A DNA stretch of 64,000 nt from Galeopsis tetrahit (taxonomy: Eukaryota > Streptophyta > Magnoliopsida > Lamiales > Lamiaceae): the NCBI GenBank assembly GCA_963675135.1, contig OY776132.1, positions 5,704,001 to 5,768,000 on the forward strand, read 5' to 3'. Below, one piece after another: positions 12,701 to 24,568 of this stretch. How positions within the stretch are numbered: the stretch's first letter is position 1; each line of letters begins with the position of its first letter. The notes beneath the pieces were generated by a model. It saw only the letters and a list, made by a program, of their open reading frames with translations, made no database searches and had not been told where the DNA came from. Both the position numbers and the translations under genes were made by a program.

Positions 12701-13037
12701 GTGGGCCATTTCGAATTCCCTTGCATTGGCAAGCAATTTTTCCTCCCTAAATCTCTTTCTATTGGGAGCGAATTTTGTAATGTATGCTCTCCACAAACTT
12801 GCTCCTCGCAGTGCTCCATGCATCTTTATGGGTTACAGTTCCTCCCATAAGGGTTTTCGGTGTTACGATCAAATCGCTTCCCGCTTTTACACTACTCGTC
12901 ATGCTCAGTTTGATGAATCGGTGTTCCCGTTCTCGGTGGCTCATGTTCCATCCTCGCCTGTTGACTCCCTTGAGATCAGCTCATTTGTGGAACCATCGGC
13001 TGTTGCTCGCCATTCTCCTTGTGGTCTTTGCCCTTGA
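9800..13037 (+). mobile_element. Degenerate Ale/Retrofit-type Copia retrotransposon, gag to integrase
   Basis: In order: gag (about 9830-10460; a UBN2-like region ending in a CCHC-like knuckle, CQICRQQGHDYANQC, with one extra residue before the last Cys); the protease DSGA box (about 10600); GAG-pre-integrase; and integrase (about 11100-11690) with the D, D, E residues in HCDLWGP, SDGGTEF and NGRAERKHRH. The frame is broken near 9890 (frameshift), at 10151 (TAG) and near 10830 (frameshift). A CACTA element interrupts it at 11697-12782, after which the frame resumes (KLAPRSAPCIFMGYSSSHKG) and ends at 13037. Reverse transcriptase, RNase H and both LTRs are missing. The Ale/Retrofit call rests on the KLAPRS...GYSSSHKG phrase. 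Confidence 0.8.
11697..12782. mobile_element. Non-autonomous CACTA element inside Copia integrase
   Basis: The element starts CACTACAAAATTTGCCCC and ends GAGCGAATTTTGTAATG (reverse complement CATTACAAAATTCGC), CACTA-type termini with one change. It is flanked by a 3-bp duplication TAT (11694-11696 and 12783-12785). Removing it restores the Copia reading frame across ...LRDY/ALHK... Both subterminal regions hold many copies of TGAGGGA/AGGGAAA, the short repeats that transposase binds in CACTA elements. It is 1,086 bp with no coding capacity. Confidence 0.88.
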
Positions 13038-13154
13038 AAATTATAAATACTCATGCCTCTCTTGGTATTATAATTTGCTGAACGAATTGCATAAGTGTGA
13101 CATAGCTTCTTGGTTTCATTTGCATCTTTCTTGCCATGAACAACACGAGGTAGG

Positions 13155-13339
13155 GAGTTATTCAGTACGTGGTTATTTGCAAATCTATGTTGTTAAATTT
13201 AATCTCAAATCCTGCCTCTGATTTGCTAATTTGAAGTCACAACTTCAGCAATTTATTCTCATAATTAGCAAATCAGAGGCAGGATTTGAGATTAAATTTA
13301 ACAACATAGATTTGCAAATAACCACGTACTGAATAACTC
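13155..13339. repeat. Perfect inverted repeat, 77-bp arms, 31-bp loop
   Basis: The left arm (13155-13231) and right arm (13263-13339) are exact reverse complements over all 77 positions by my reading. The loop is 13232-13262. A transcript would fold into a long perfect hairpin. No target duplication is evident at the ends (flanks TAGG and ACTA). It lies just past the truncated end of the Ale-type Copia. It may be a very young foldback element, a hairpin small-RNA locus, or an assembly artefact. Confidence 0.9.
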
Positions 13340-13884
13340 ACTACACTCCAAAAAAGAAAATAAATCACATAATTTTTACCAATAATACCCCTCCTTTATT
13401 TTACCTTTCCTTCCCTTTAGTCAAATATCCCCCACTTTAATCAATGAATTACCAATAATACCCCTCTTTTATTTTACTTTACACTCACTTTATTCCATTT
13501 TCTTAATTTCCGTGCTGGTCAAAGTGTGCATAAAATTGAGTTTTATGTTTTTGATTAAAAAAAAAAATTTGTTTGATGACTCTTAACGTTAATGCGATTG
13601 ATAGATGAGTGGGTGTACCGATTGGGATTTTTTTTAAATTTTCATCAAAGGGTATATTGGACATTTCACGCAATATTCATTTGGAATTTTTTTAGGTGAG
13701 TGTCCTCAACAATCGCGTGTGCGCGTATAACCGTGCCCAATTTGATAACATGATTTTTGTTCACAACCCACTAGGCTTGTTTTTTTGTTAGTGGTAAACA
13801 TGGCTCAACCCATTTCTAGACTTGTAGCACTTCTTTTACCACCTTCTCTTATATATATATTAATTCTTGAGCCAGGTTCTAGAT
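13340..13884. other. Intergenic; short duplications and a Mutator-like terminus relic
   Basis: AATTACCAATAATACCCCTC...TTTTATTTTAC occurs twice (about 13375-13410 and 13447-13480). The stretch from about 13550 to 13740 resembles 8740-8920, including GGGTATATTGGACATTT and the end GCGCGTATAACCGTG, so it is a one-ended relic of the same Mutator-like family. No gene. Confidence 0.5.
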
Positions 13885-14212
13885 CTATTAAAATAGTCTA
13901 TAATTTTATTTTATTTTGTACCTGAGTTTTCCGCGGGTAAAATAGGTTAGTCTAATACTTTTTCGTTCATGACCCAGCCGACTCCTCGAATCTCACATAA
14001 TAATGGACAGTGGAGCGGTTCACACTGTTAGCCTATCTTGACATTTTTGTCCATACTAGAGTTGTAAAAGAATATTTTTTGATTATTTTTAGTATTAATT
14101 TTCAAATATTACGATCAAATTCAACTTATATAAATTTTCATTCGATTATAAATTATTGTTTATTTAGTATATTTATTTTAATTTAGTAAATAATTAATAT
14201 ATTTATAAAGAG

Positions 14213-14792
14213 AATATCAATTTTAGTCATGTAACTTAGGTCAAGTCCAACTTTTGTTCAGTAACTTTGCATTTTCTCAATTTTAGACTTATAAAACTTA
14301 GGCCAAGCTCAATGTTAGTCCAATAATTTCATAACTTGGTTTTACGTCATTTTTCTTTATTATGAAAATAGTAAATGTTAACTTGTAATATTTTTTAATC
14401 CGCATGGCCACGCTACAATTTCCTTTGATTATCCATAATTTTTATGCGGATGTGATAAAAGCGTGAGTGAAACAATACTGTTTGAGAGTCTCCAACAAAA
14501 AAAATTGGACGTGAATTAATAAATTTACAATATTATTGGACGTGAATTAATCAATTTACAATATTATGGGACGTAAATTATTATCTTTTTTTAGGAAGTT
14601 TTTCAAAAAGGTGAAAGTTACGGGTCGTAAAAAAAAATTCTCCTAAAATTGATACCATCAGGACTAAAATTGAGAAAGTGCAATGTTATAGAGCTAAATT
14701 TGATAACTTCAGGACTACAATTGAGAAATTGCAAAGTTATAGGATTGAAGTTGGATTTGGCCTAATTAAATTAAAGGACTAAAATTGATATA
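14213..14792. mobile_element. Long-inverted-repeat MITE (unit 1 copy; also in units 2-5)
   Basis: The segment starts ATATCAATTTTAGTCATG and ends CTAAAATTGATAT. The inner sequence continues as an imperfect inverted repeat (CTCAATTTTAG near both ends, with phrases like GGTCAAGTCCAAC facing GTTGGATTTGGCC). Copies sit at the same place in every array unit (about 18346, 21170, 24350/35170-35540, partly 42600), so it predates the tandem duplication. The long inverted repeats suggest Mutator-like ancestry. No target duplication could be read. Confidence 0.5.
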
Positions 14793-15025
14793 TATATTTT
14801 TTTAAGTCTCGATATTCGATTCTTGGACCGACTAATTCAGGGGACGAATTCGTTATACCGAAAATACGGTACGTTATCGGTATGAATTGTCTCATATGAA
14901 AATTTCGGTATCGGTATGAATAAAAAAAAAACACAGTATGTTTAATTGATACAATGTCTCCATAAAGTTTAATTTATTGTTGTAACAAAATTGAACAAGC
15001 TAGCTTAATGTATTAATCCATCAAT

Positions 15026-16848
15026 CTTTTGTCAACAATTATAAATGCAAACACATTATATAGGTGCGCCTTCTATCCCAACGCAAGATGCATTTCCATT
15101 GTACGTTTTTAGACGAGAAAATTTCATTTTACGTCCTGTAACTTAGGCCTAATCCAGTTTATATCCTTTAAGTTTTCACCTTTTCAATTTACGTCCTAGG
15201 GTGTCCAATTTATGTCCTTTTAAGTCCAATTTATATCATTTTCAACGGAAAATTGGAATTTCGATCAAATAGTCCAATTTACATCATTTAAGATTGAAAA
15301 TTAGAAATTAATAATTAAAAAATTCTGAAAAAAAATTAAAAACAAAAAATATCATTAAAATTTATAAATTGTGTAAAATAAAAAATTCTAAAATTCTAAA
15401 AAAAAATTAAAAAATCTAAAATTTGTAAATTAAAAATAAAAAATTTCTAAAAATCTCAGAAAAACATAAAATTCTAAATATAAAAAATCTATAAATTAAA
15501 ATTTAAAAAATGTTTAAAATAAAATAAAAAATTATACCATTATAAAAACCTCATTAAAATGAATTTGACAAGGTTCTACAATCAATCAAGGCATGGAATA
15601 CAAAAAAAATTTAGGAGTTCGAGAAAAACTAATGGCGGATGAGATCGAATCAAGTCTAATTTTTTAATAATTTTTATTATTCTTATTGGGTTTTTAGAAT
15701 TTTTAATATTTAATCTACACATTTTAAAAAAATTAAAGAGATATTTAAAATTTTTAATGAGATTTTTGAATTTCTTAATTTTAAGTTAAACATTTTCGAT
15801 TTTTTGAATTGTAAAATTTTTTATTTTTATTTAACACATTTCATAAATTTTAATGAGATTTTTTAAAAATTAAATAATATATTTTAAATTTTATTTTACA
15901 CATTTTATAGTTTTTAATTTTAATGATATTTTCGGATTTTTAATAATATTTTAAAAATTTGAATGATATTTTTAGAAAATTTATTTATTAAATTTCAATT
16001 TTCGAACTTAAAGGACGTAAATTGGACTAGTTTGTCGGAATCCCAATTTATTCCTCAAATTCCGGTGAGTTTGAAAATTTTCCGGTAAAAAGGACGTAAA
16101 TTGGACCAAAAAGGACGTAAATTAAAAAAGTGAAAACTTAAAGGATATTAATTGGATTAGGCCTAAGTTACAAGACGTAAAATGAATTTTTCTCTTTTTA
16201 GACATTGAGCAGAGCAACTTGGAAGGTTACACCCAGACTTCTGCAGTGTTACACTACATCTCGTTGTTCCAGCTGATTTAACAGTATCACCTGCTAATGC
16301 AACTACAACACAAATAATTTCAATGTCAGAATTGTCAGAATAGAACGAATTCAAAGACTAGGCCTCTTTGCCTAATTTTGTTTAATAGAATGGTCCCTTG
16401 CCTCAATTTATAATTAGTGTGATGGCTCATCCGTTTTATTTTAAAAATTTGGAGGGTTTATTAGTGCAAAATAATAATTCAGCAAGACAATAATTAAGGG
16501 GACATTATCTCAACAAGAATTAAATTTTTTAGTGAAACAATTTATACTATCAAGTTAATTATGTTTAAATGAAATGACTAATAATATTTAAAAATACATA
16601 CAAAATGTAAATCAATAGGATAATATTGATTTACATTGAACACGAGTTTTGAGTTTGTTTGTGCAATCATAGTCGTCTTAACTCAATAGACATGGAATGG
16701 TCTTAGACTCAATCGAAGATGATTTAGAACACTTCATGCACGAATGACAGTTTTAAGAAAAAAAAAAATACATAGAGACAAGAAAACTGTATTTATAAAT
16801 TAAATTACCTGATAGAACAAGAAAGATAATCTAAACTATCTTTGCCAT
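15026..16848 (-). pseudogene. Defensin-like peptide gene, copy 1 (broken)
   Basis: Exon 1 (16809-16848) starts as in the sister copies, but codon 6 is TAG instead of TGG, a stop inside the signal peptide. Exon 2 starts at 16302 and is cut after the fourth cysteine by a 1,080-bp Mutator-like element (15115-16194). Beyond it, the remaining codons (15114 downward) carry a further stop at 15056-15058, before the last three cysteines. A TATA-like ATATAAGT remains near 16915-16922. With three independent lesions, this copy cannot make the peptide. Confidence 0.92.
15115..16194. mobile_element. Mutator-like non-autonomous element in defensin-like exon 2
   Basis: Terminal inverted repeats of about 80 bp start GAGAAAATTTCATTTTACGT and (other end, reverse complement) GAGAAAAATTCATTTTACGT, with matching phrases AACTTAGGCCTAATCCA and CCTTTAAGTTTTCAC. 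The exact 9-bp duplication TTTTTAGAC flanks it (15106-15114 and 16195-16203). The sister gene copies show the unoccupied site. The interior is AT-rich and non-coding. Confidence 0.92.
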
Positions 16849-16974
16849 CTCACAATTTTATTGTTTCTTGATTTATTTTCTTTTTTGTGCCTCCTCTTAT
16901 ATCGATTAAGTAACTTATATAGTTAAGGTGGAAGGCTCGATTAGCTGGTGTAGATCATTCTTGACACGTTTTTA

Positions 16975-17405
16975 GGGTGTGTTTGGTTTGGGATTGGTCC
17001 ATGTGGATTTGGATGGACAATCCCTCATCCAATCTCTCTCAATCTTCTCCATCAAAATATAAATCCGATCCAAATACCCATCCACCCATATAATACACCT
17101 ACATACATATATTTATACAATCACATCACTTTTTTTTCTTTCTTTTAACCACTAGTCATTTTCTCTCTTACTTTTCTTCTACACATTAATTATCTCTTCT
17201 ACTTTTATTCCTCACAATAATTACTCTACTAACTAACAATAATAAAAAAATATAACATCACTATTGATTTGACATAAAATTCTTTATCCACAAATATTTT
17301 TTTAATCTATATCCAAACACAATTACTATTCAGGGATTACCCTCATCCATATTTTTTCATCACTATATCCATCTAATCTACCACAATCCTTAATCAAACA
17401 AACTT
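16975..17405. mobile_element. Tourist-like (PIF/Harbinger) MITE, unit 1
   Basis: The termini GGGTGTGTTTGGTTTGGGA and (reverse complement) AAGTTTGTTTGATTAAGGA face each other, flanked by TTA (16972-16974, 17406-17408), the PIF/Harbinger target. Sister copies occupy the same site in units 2-4, so the insertion predates the array. It sits about 130 bp upstream of the defensin-like start codon, inside the putative promoter. Confidence 0.65.
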
Positions 17406-19146
17406 TTAATTAAACAAAATATTTATTATAAATAAAGTGAATGACAATTTAAATAAATAATAATGTGTCTGGTTTGCGATGACACCATTCGATTTAGGAT
17501 GAATCACCTCTTGTCCATCCACCTTTCCATCCAAATACACATCCACTCTCTTCCCTTTTCCCAAACATGCACCACACAACTCAATCCACACTAGTACATA
17601 TATTGAACTACAACTCTCTAGGATGAATATAGTTTTTATTCAAGAGTACTCAAGACTTTTCCTTTGATTTTTTTTTTTTGACAAAATTTTATGTAGATGT
17701 AAAATTAAGATAAAGTATTAGATGACTCTTTAAAAAAAGATAAAAGTATTGTATGTATCTTATTGAATCAAGAATATTAATTAGGCGTGGGTTGTATGCC
17801 CCTCCATGAATGTTAGATACACTCCCCCTTCACTTTTATTAGTTAAATATTCGTGTAAAATATATATATTTTTCTTTTAATAAAATACAAATAGATAACT
17901 GCACTCTCCCTAAAATTCAAAACTAACCCTAATTTTAATTCTAACCCTAATAGGAGAGGAAGCTGACGCCGTTCCACCTCCGACAACCACCGCCGCCGCA
18001 CAAATTTAGATCTATTAAAATAGTCTATAATTTTATTTTATTTTGTACCTGAGTTTTCCCGCGGGTAAAATAGGTTAGTCTAATACTTTTCTGTTCACCA
18101 CTATATTGAGCCGACTCCTCAAATTCCACATAATAATGGACAGTGGAGCGGCTCACACTATTAGCCTATCTTGACATTTTTGTCCATACTAGAGTTGTAA
18201 AAGAATATTTTTTTGATTATTTTCAGTATTAATTTTCAAATATTACGATAAAATTCAACTTATATAAATTTTTATTCGATTATAAATTATTGTTTATTTA
18301 GTATATTTATTTTTAATTTAGTAAATAATTAATATATTAATAAAGAGAATATCAATTTTAGTCATGTAACTTAAGTCAAGTCCAACTTTTGTTCAGTAAT
18401 TTTGCATTTTTTCAATTTTAGACTTATAAAACTTAGGCCAAGCTCAATGTTAGTCCAATAATTTCATAACTTGGTTTATTTACGTCATTTTTCTTTATTA
18501 TGAAAATAGTAAATGTTGACTTGTAATATTTTTTAATCCGCATGGCCACGCTACAATTTCCTTTGATTATCCATAATTTGTATGCGGATGTGATAAAATG
18601 GTGAGTGAAACAATATTGTTTGAGTGTCTCCAACAAAAATTGAACGTGAATTAATAAATTTACAATATTATTGGACGCGAATTAATCAATTTACAATATT
18701 ATGGGACGTAAATTATTATCTTTTTTTAGGAATTTTTTCAAAAATATGAAAGTTACGGGTCGTAAAAAAAAAAATTCTCCTAAAATTGATACCATCAGGA
18801 CTAAAATTGAGAAAGTGCAAGGTTATAGGGCTAAATTTGATAACTTCAGGACTACAATTGAGATATTGTAAAGTTATAGGATTAAAGTTGGATTTGGCCT
18901 AATTAAATTAAAGGACTAAAATTGATATTTTTTTTTGAAGTCTCGATATCCGGTTTTTGGACCGCCTAATCTAGGGACCGAATTCGTTATACCGAAAATA
19001 CGGTACGATGTCGGTATGAATTGTCTCGGTATCGGTATTAAAAAAAAACACTTAGTATGTTTACTTGATACAATGTCTCCATAAAGTTTAATTTATTGTT
19101 GTAACAAAATTGAACAAGCTTAATGTATTAATCCATCAATCTTTTA

Positions 19147-19865
19147 TCAACAATTATAAATGCAAACACATTGGTTAGGTGCCCCTCCTATCCCAACGCA
19201 AGATGCATTTCCATTGTACGTTTTTAGACATTGAGCAGAGCAACTTGGAAGGTTACACCCAGACTTCTGCAGTGTTACACTACATCTCGTTGTTCCAGCT
19301 GCTTCAACAGTATCACCAGCTAATGCAACTACAACACAAATAATTTCAATGTCAGAATAGAACGAATTCAAAGACTAGGTCTCTTTGCCTAATTTTGTTT
19401 AAGAGAATTGTCCCTTGCCTCAATTTATTAGTGTGATGGCTCATCCGTTTTATTTTAAAAAATTGGAGGGTTTATTAGTGCAAAATAATAATTCAGCAAC
19501 ACAATAATTAAGGGGACATTATCTCAACAAGAATTAATATTTTTAATGAAACAATTAATACTATCAAGTTAATACATTTTAATGAAATGAGTAATACTAA
19601 TTAAAAAAACATACAAAATGTAAATCAGTACGATAATATTGATTTACATTGAACACGAGTTTTGAGTTTGTTTGTGCAATCATAGTCGTCTTAACTCAAT
19701 AGACATGGAATGGTCTTTTAGATTCAATCAGAGATAATTTAGAACACTTCATTCGTGAATGACAGTTTTAAGAAAAAAATAAATATAGAAAGACAAGAAA
19801 ACTATATTCTTATAAATTAAATTACCTGATAGAACAAGAAAGAGAATCCAAACCATCTTTGCCAT
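19147..19865 (-). CDS. Defensin-like (DEFL) secreted cysteine-rich peptide, copy 2
   Basis: Two exons: 19826-19865 (MAKMVWILFLVLS plus one base) and 19147-19328, with a 497-bp GT-AG intron, giving 73 residues. Residues 1 to about 23 form a hydrophobic signal peptide, so the product should be secreted. The mature part has eight cysteines spaced C-x8-C-x4-C-x3-C-x9-C-x9-C-x1-C-x3-C; the C-x3-C and C-x1-C pairs are what a CS-alpha-beta defensin-like fold needs. Such peptides act in antimicrobial defence or in reproductive and cell signalling; nothing here separates these. A longer frame starting MNSFYSD runs into the intron and is not the real start. Confidence 0.88.
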
Positions 19866-19930
19866 CTCACAATTTTATTGTTATTGATTTATTTTCTCTT
19901 TTGTGCCTCCCCTTATATCGATTAAGTAAC

Positions 19931-19938
19931 TTATATAG
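19931..19938 (-). promoter_or_regulatory. TATA box of defensin-like copy 2
   Basis: On the minus strand the sequence reads CTATATAA about 66 bp upstream of the ATG. The same element is kept in the sister units at about 16915-16922, 22773-22780 and 36572-36579. Confidence 0.55.
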
Positions 19939-19990
19939 TTAAGGTTGAAAGCTCGATTAGTTGGTGTATATCATTCTTGACACGTTTTTA

Positions 19991-20396
19991 GGGTGTGCTT
20001 GGTTTGGGATTGACCATTGGATGGACCATCCCTCATCCAATCTCTCCATCCAAATATAAATCCGATCCAAATACCCATCCACCCATATAATACACCTACA
20101 TACATATTTTTATACAATCACATCACATTTTTTTTCTTTTAACTACTCATTCTCTCTCTTACTTTTCTTCCACACATTAATTATTTCTTCTACTTTTATT
20201 CCTCACAATAATTACTCTACTAACAAACAATAATAAAAAAATATAACATCACTACGGATTTGACATAAAAGTTCTTTATCCACAAATATTTTTCAATCTA
20301 TATCCAAACACAATTACTATTCATGGATTACCCTCATCCATTTTTTTCCATTACTATATCCATTTAATCCACCACAATCCTTAATCAAACAAACTT
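19991..20396. mobile_element. Tourist-like MITE, unit 2
   Basis: Same element and position as at 16975-17405, with TTA on both sides (19988-19990, 20397-20399). Confidence 0.65.
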
Positions 20397-20597
20397 TTAA
20401 TTAAACAAAATATTTATTATAAATAAAGTGTATGACAATTTAAATAAATAATAATGTGTTTGGTTTGCGATGACACCATTCGAATTAGGATGAACCACCT
20501 CTCATCCATCCGACCTTTCCATCCAAATACCCATCCACTCTATTCACTTTTCCCACACACCACATAACTCATTCCACACAAGTACAAATATTGAACT

Positions 20598-20811
20598 CAC
20601 TATAAAAAAAGTCTGATTTTGATACCATTAATTTAGAGACGGATATCCAATCTGTCTCTAATAGGTAAGGATTAAATACAAATTTGTTAAAAAAATTGAG
20701 ATTTGAAATCGAAAACAAATAAAAACCAGTCTCTAATCGTACATATTAGAGACATATTGGATATCCATCTCTAAATTAATGGTATCAAAATCGAACTTTT
20801 TTTTTGTAGTG
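20598..20811. mobile_element. CACTA-type MITE, unit 2
   Basis: A near-perfect foldback with termini CACTATAAAAAAAGT and (reverse complement) CACTACAAAAAAAAAGT, arms of about 50 bp including GATACCATTAATTTAGAGACG, and a 3-bp duplication ACT. Unit 1 has the unoccupied site (TTGAACTACAACTC near 17600). Confidence 0.85.
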
Positions 20812-22003
20812 ACTGCAACTCTGTAGGGTGAATAGAGTTTTTATTCAAGGGTACTCAAGACTTTTCCTTTTCCTTTGTTTTTTTTTTTTGACAAAATTTT
20901 ATGTAGATGTATTAATAAGATAAAGTATTGTATGTATCTTTGTGAATCAAGAATATCAATTAGTCGTGGGTTGTATGCCTCTCTTGACATTTTTGTCCAT
21001 ACTAGAGTTGTAAAAGAATAATTTTTGATTATTTTCAGTATTAATATTCAAATATTACGATCAAATTCAACTTATATAAATTTGAATTCGATTATAAATT
21101 ATTGTTTATTTAGTATATTTATTTTTAATTTAGTAAATAATTAATATATTGATGGAGAGAATATCAATTTTAGTCATGTAACTTAGGTCAAGTCCAACCG
21201 TTGTTCAGTAACTTTGCATTTTCTCAATTTTAGACTTAAAACGTAGGTCAAGCTCAATTTTAGTCCAATAATTTCATAACTTGGTTCATTTACGTAATTT
21301 TTTTCTTTACTATGAAAATTGTAAATGTTGACTTGTAAGTTTTTTTAATCCGCACGGCCACGCTACAATTTCCTTTCGTTATCCATAATTTTTATGCGGA
21401 TGTGATAAAAGCGTGTGTGAAACAATATCGTTTGAGTGTCTCCAATAAAAAAATGGACGTGAATTAATAAATTTACAATATTATTGGATGTGAAATAATC
21501 AATTTACAATATTATGGGACGTAAATTAAATTTTTAATCTTTTTTTGGGACGTGTTTAAAAAAGGTGAAAGTTACCGGTCGTAAATAAATTTTTTTCTCC
21601 TAAAATTTATACCATCAAAACTAAAATTGAGACGGTGCAAGGTTATAGGACTAAATTTGACAACTTCAGGACTACAATTGAAAAATTGCAAAGTTACAGG
21701 ACTGAAGTTGGACTTGGCCTAATTAAATTACAGGACTAAAATTGATATTTATGCTATATTTTTTTTAAAGTCTCGATATCCGATTCTTGGACCGACTAAT
21801 TCAGGGGACGAATTCGTTATATCGAAATTACGGTACAATATCGGTATGAATTGTTTGATATGAAAATTTCGGTATCGGTACGATATCAGTATGAATTAAA
21901 AAATACACTTAGTACGTTTAATTGATACAATGTCTCCTTAAAGTTTAATTTATTGTTGTAACAAAATTGAACAAGCTTAATGTATTAATCCATCAATCTT
22001 TTG

Positions 22004-22709
22004 TCAACAATTATAAATGCAAACACATTGGTTAGGTGCCCCTCCTATCCCAACGCAAGATGCATTTCCATTGTACGTTTTTAGACATTGAGCAGAGCAA
22101 CTTGGAAGGTTACACCCAGACTTCTGGAGTGTTACACTACATCTCGTTATTCCACCCGCTTTAACAGTATCACCTGCTAATGCAACTACAATACAAATAA
22201 TTTCAATGTCAGAATAGAACGAATTCAAAGACTAGGCCTCTTTGCTTAATTTTGTTTAAGAGAATGGTCCCTTGCCTCAATTTATTAGTGTGATGGCTAA
22301 TCCGTTTTATTTTTAAAATTGGAGGGTTTATTAGTGCAAAATAATAATTGAGCAAGACAATAATTAAGGGGACATTCTCTCGACAGGAATTAATATTTTT
22401 AATGAAACAATTAATACTACAAACTTAATACGTTTTAATAAAATATCTAATACTATTTAAAAATAAATACAAAATGTAAATCAGTGCAATAATATTGATT
22501 TTACATTAAACACGAATTTTGAGTTTGTTTGTGCAATCATATTCGTCTCAACTCAATAGACATGGAATGGTCTTAGATTCATTCAGAGATTGTTTGGAAC
22601 ACTTCATGCATGAATGACAGTTTTAAGAAAAAAAAAAATAGAGAAAAGAAAACTGTATCTATAAATTACCTGATAGAACAAGAAAGAGAATCCAAACTAT
22701 CTTTGCCAT
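22004..22709 (-). CDS. Defensin-like (DEFL) secreted cysteine-rich peptide, copy 3
   Basis: Exons 22670-22709 and 22004-22185, 73 residues, same GT-AG structure as copy 2. The signal peptide differs at one residue (MAKIVW). The pro-region reads DTVKAGGITR where copy 2 has DTVEAAGTTR. From the first cysteine to the stop the peptide is the same as copy 2; the only base change I see there is a synonymous Leu codon. A TATA-like element sits at about 22773-22780. It appears intact and expressible. Confidence 0.88.
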
Positions 22710-22832
22710 CTCACAATTTTATTTTTATTGATTTATTCTCTTTTGTGCCTCTCCTTATATCGATTACGCAACTTATATAGTTAAGGTAGAAGGCTCGATT
22801 AGCTGGTGTAGATCATTATTGACACATTTTTA

Positions 22833-23248
22833 GGGTGTGTTTGGTTTGGAATTAGTCCATCTGAATTTGGATGGACCATCCTTCATCCCATCTCTCTCAA
22901 TCCTTCTTTATCCAAATACAAATCCAAATACTCATCCACCTATATAATACACCTAAACATACATATTTTTACATTACATTTTTTTTTTCTTTTAACCACT
23001 CATTCTCTCTCTCACTTTTCTTCCACACATTAATTCTCTCGTCTACTTTTATTCCTCAGAATAATTACTCTACTAACTAACAATAATAAAATAATATGAC
23101 ATCACTATTGATTTGACATAAAGTTCTTCATCCACAACTATTTTTCAATCTTTATCCAAACACAATTACTATTTATGGATTATCCTCATCTATATTTTTC
23201 CATCTCTATCTTCATCTCATCCACCACAATCTTTAATCAAACAGACTT
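22833..23248. mobile_element. Tourist-like MITE, unit 3
   Basis: Same element and site as in units 1, 2 and 4, flanked by TTA. Confidence 0.6.
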
Positions 23249-23449
23249 TTAATTAAATAAAATATTTATTATAAATAAAGTGAATGACAATTTAAATAAA
23301 TAGTAATATGTTTGATTTGCGATGACACCATTCGAATTAGGATGAACCACCTCTCATCCATCCGACCTTTCCATCCAAATACCCATCCACTCTATTCCCT
23401 TTTCCCACACACCACATAACTCATTCCACACAAGTACAAATATTGAACT

Positions 23450-23662
23450 TACTATAAAAAAAGTCTGATTTTGATACCATTAATTTAGAGACGGATATCC
23501 AATTTGTCTCTAATAAGTACGGATTAAATACAAATTTGTTAAAAAAATTGAGATTTGAAATCGAAAACAAATAAAAACCAGTCTCTAATCGTACATATTA
23601 GAGACATATTGGATATCCATCTCTAAATTAATGGTATCAAAATCAAACTTTTTTTTGTAGTG
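23450..23662. mobile_element. CACTA-type MITE, unit 3
   Basis: Same foldback and ACT target as at 20598-20811; the first base has changed (TACTATAAA), so this copy may no longer be mobile. Confidence 0.8.
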
Positions 23663-23783
23663 ACTGTAACTCTGTAGGGTGAATAGAGTTTTTATTCAAG
23701 GGTACTCAAGACTTTTCCTTTTCCTTTGATTTTTTTTTTTTTGACAAAATTTTATGTAGTTGTATTAATAAGATAAAGTATTA

Positions 23784-24069
23784 CTCCCTCCGTCCCATAC
23801 TTGAAGGCACAAATGAATTGGGCACGGGTTTTAATGAATGAATTGTTTATTAGTATTGTGTAAGATAAAGTGGGGGTAGTAAAGACTTTTCAACTTTATA
23901 AATAGTAATAAAGTTACTTTTTAGTGTAATAAAGTAGTGGCATTTGTTGTAATATTGTGATATTTTAAGGAGATTGTTTAAAAGTGTTTTTGCTATTTTA
24001 GGTAATGTGCTTTCAAGTATGGGACGCCCAAAATGGTAAAATGTGTCTTCAAGTATGAGACGGAGGGAG
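23784..24069. mobile_element. Stowaway MITE, only in unit 3
   Basis: Termini CTCCCTCCGTCCCATACTTG and (reverse complement) CTCCCTCCGTCTCATACTTG with TA duplications at 23782-23783 and 24070-24071. Unit 4 has the empty site (AGTATTATATG near 37585), so this insertion is younger than the duplication. Confidence 0.9.
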
Positions 24070-24568
24070 TATATGTTTTCTAAAAAATAATAATAATAAA
24101 AAAAAGATAAAGTATTGTATGTATCTCTGTGAATCAAGAATATCAATTAGTCGTGGGTTGTATGCCTCTCTTGACTTTTTGTCCATACTAGAGTTGTAAA
24201 AGAATAATTTTTGATTATTTTCAGTATTAATATTCAAATATTACGATCAAATTCAACTTATATAAATTTGAATTCGATTATAAATTATTGTTTATTTAGT
24301 ATATTTATTTTTAATTTAGTAAATAATTAATATATTGATAGAGAGAATATCAATTTTAGTCATGTAACTTAGGTCAAGTCCAACCGTTGTTCAGTAACTT
24401 TGCATTTTCTCAATTTTAAACTTAAAACGTAGATCAAGCTCAATTTTAATCCAATAATTTCATAACTTGGTTCATTTACGTAATTTTTTTCTTTACTATG
24501 AAAATTGTAAATGTTGACTTGTAAGTTTTTTTAATCCGCACGACCACGCTACAATTTCCTTTCGTTAT

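Noticed and set aside
9800..13037. LTRs for the Ale-type Copia
   Set aside because: No direct repeats with TG/CA ends were found on either side; the element is truncated at both ends.
19329..19371. Upstream start MNSFYSD for the defensin-like genes (also at 16354, 22228 and 36022)
   Set aside because: It lies in the intron. A clear signal-peptide exon with a matching GT-AG intron exists about 500 bp upstream in each unit.
23850..24146. Minus-strand frame of 98 codons
   Set aside because: It lies across the Stowaway MITE and its flank; no coding character.
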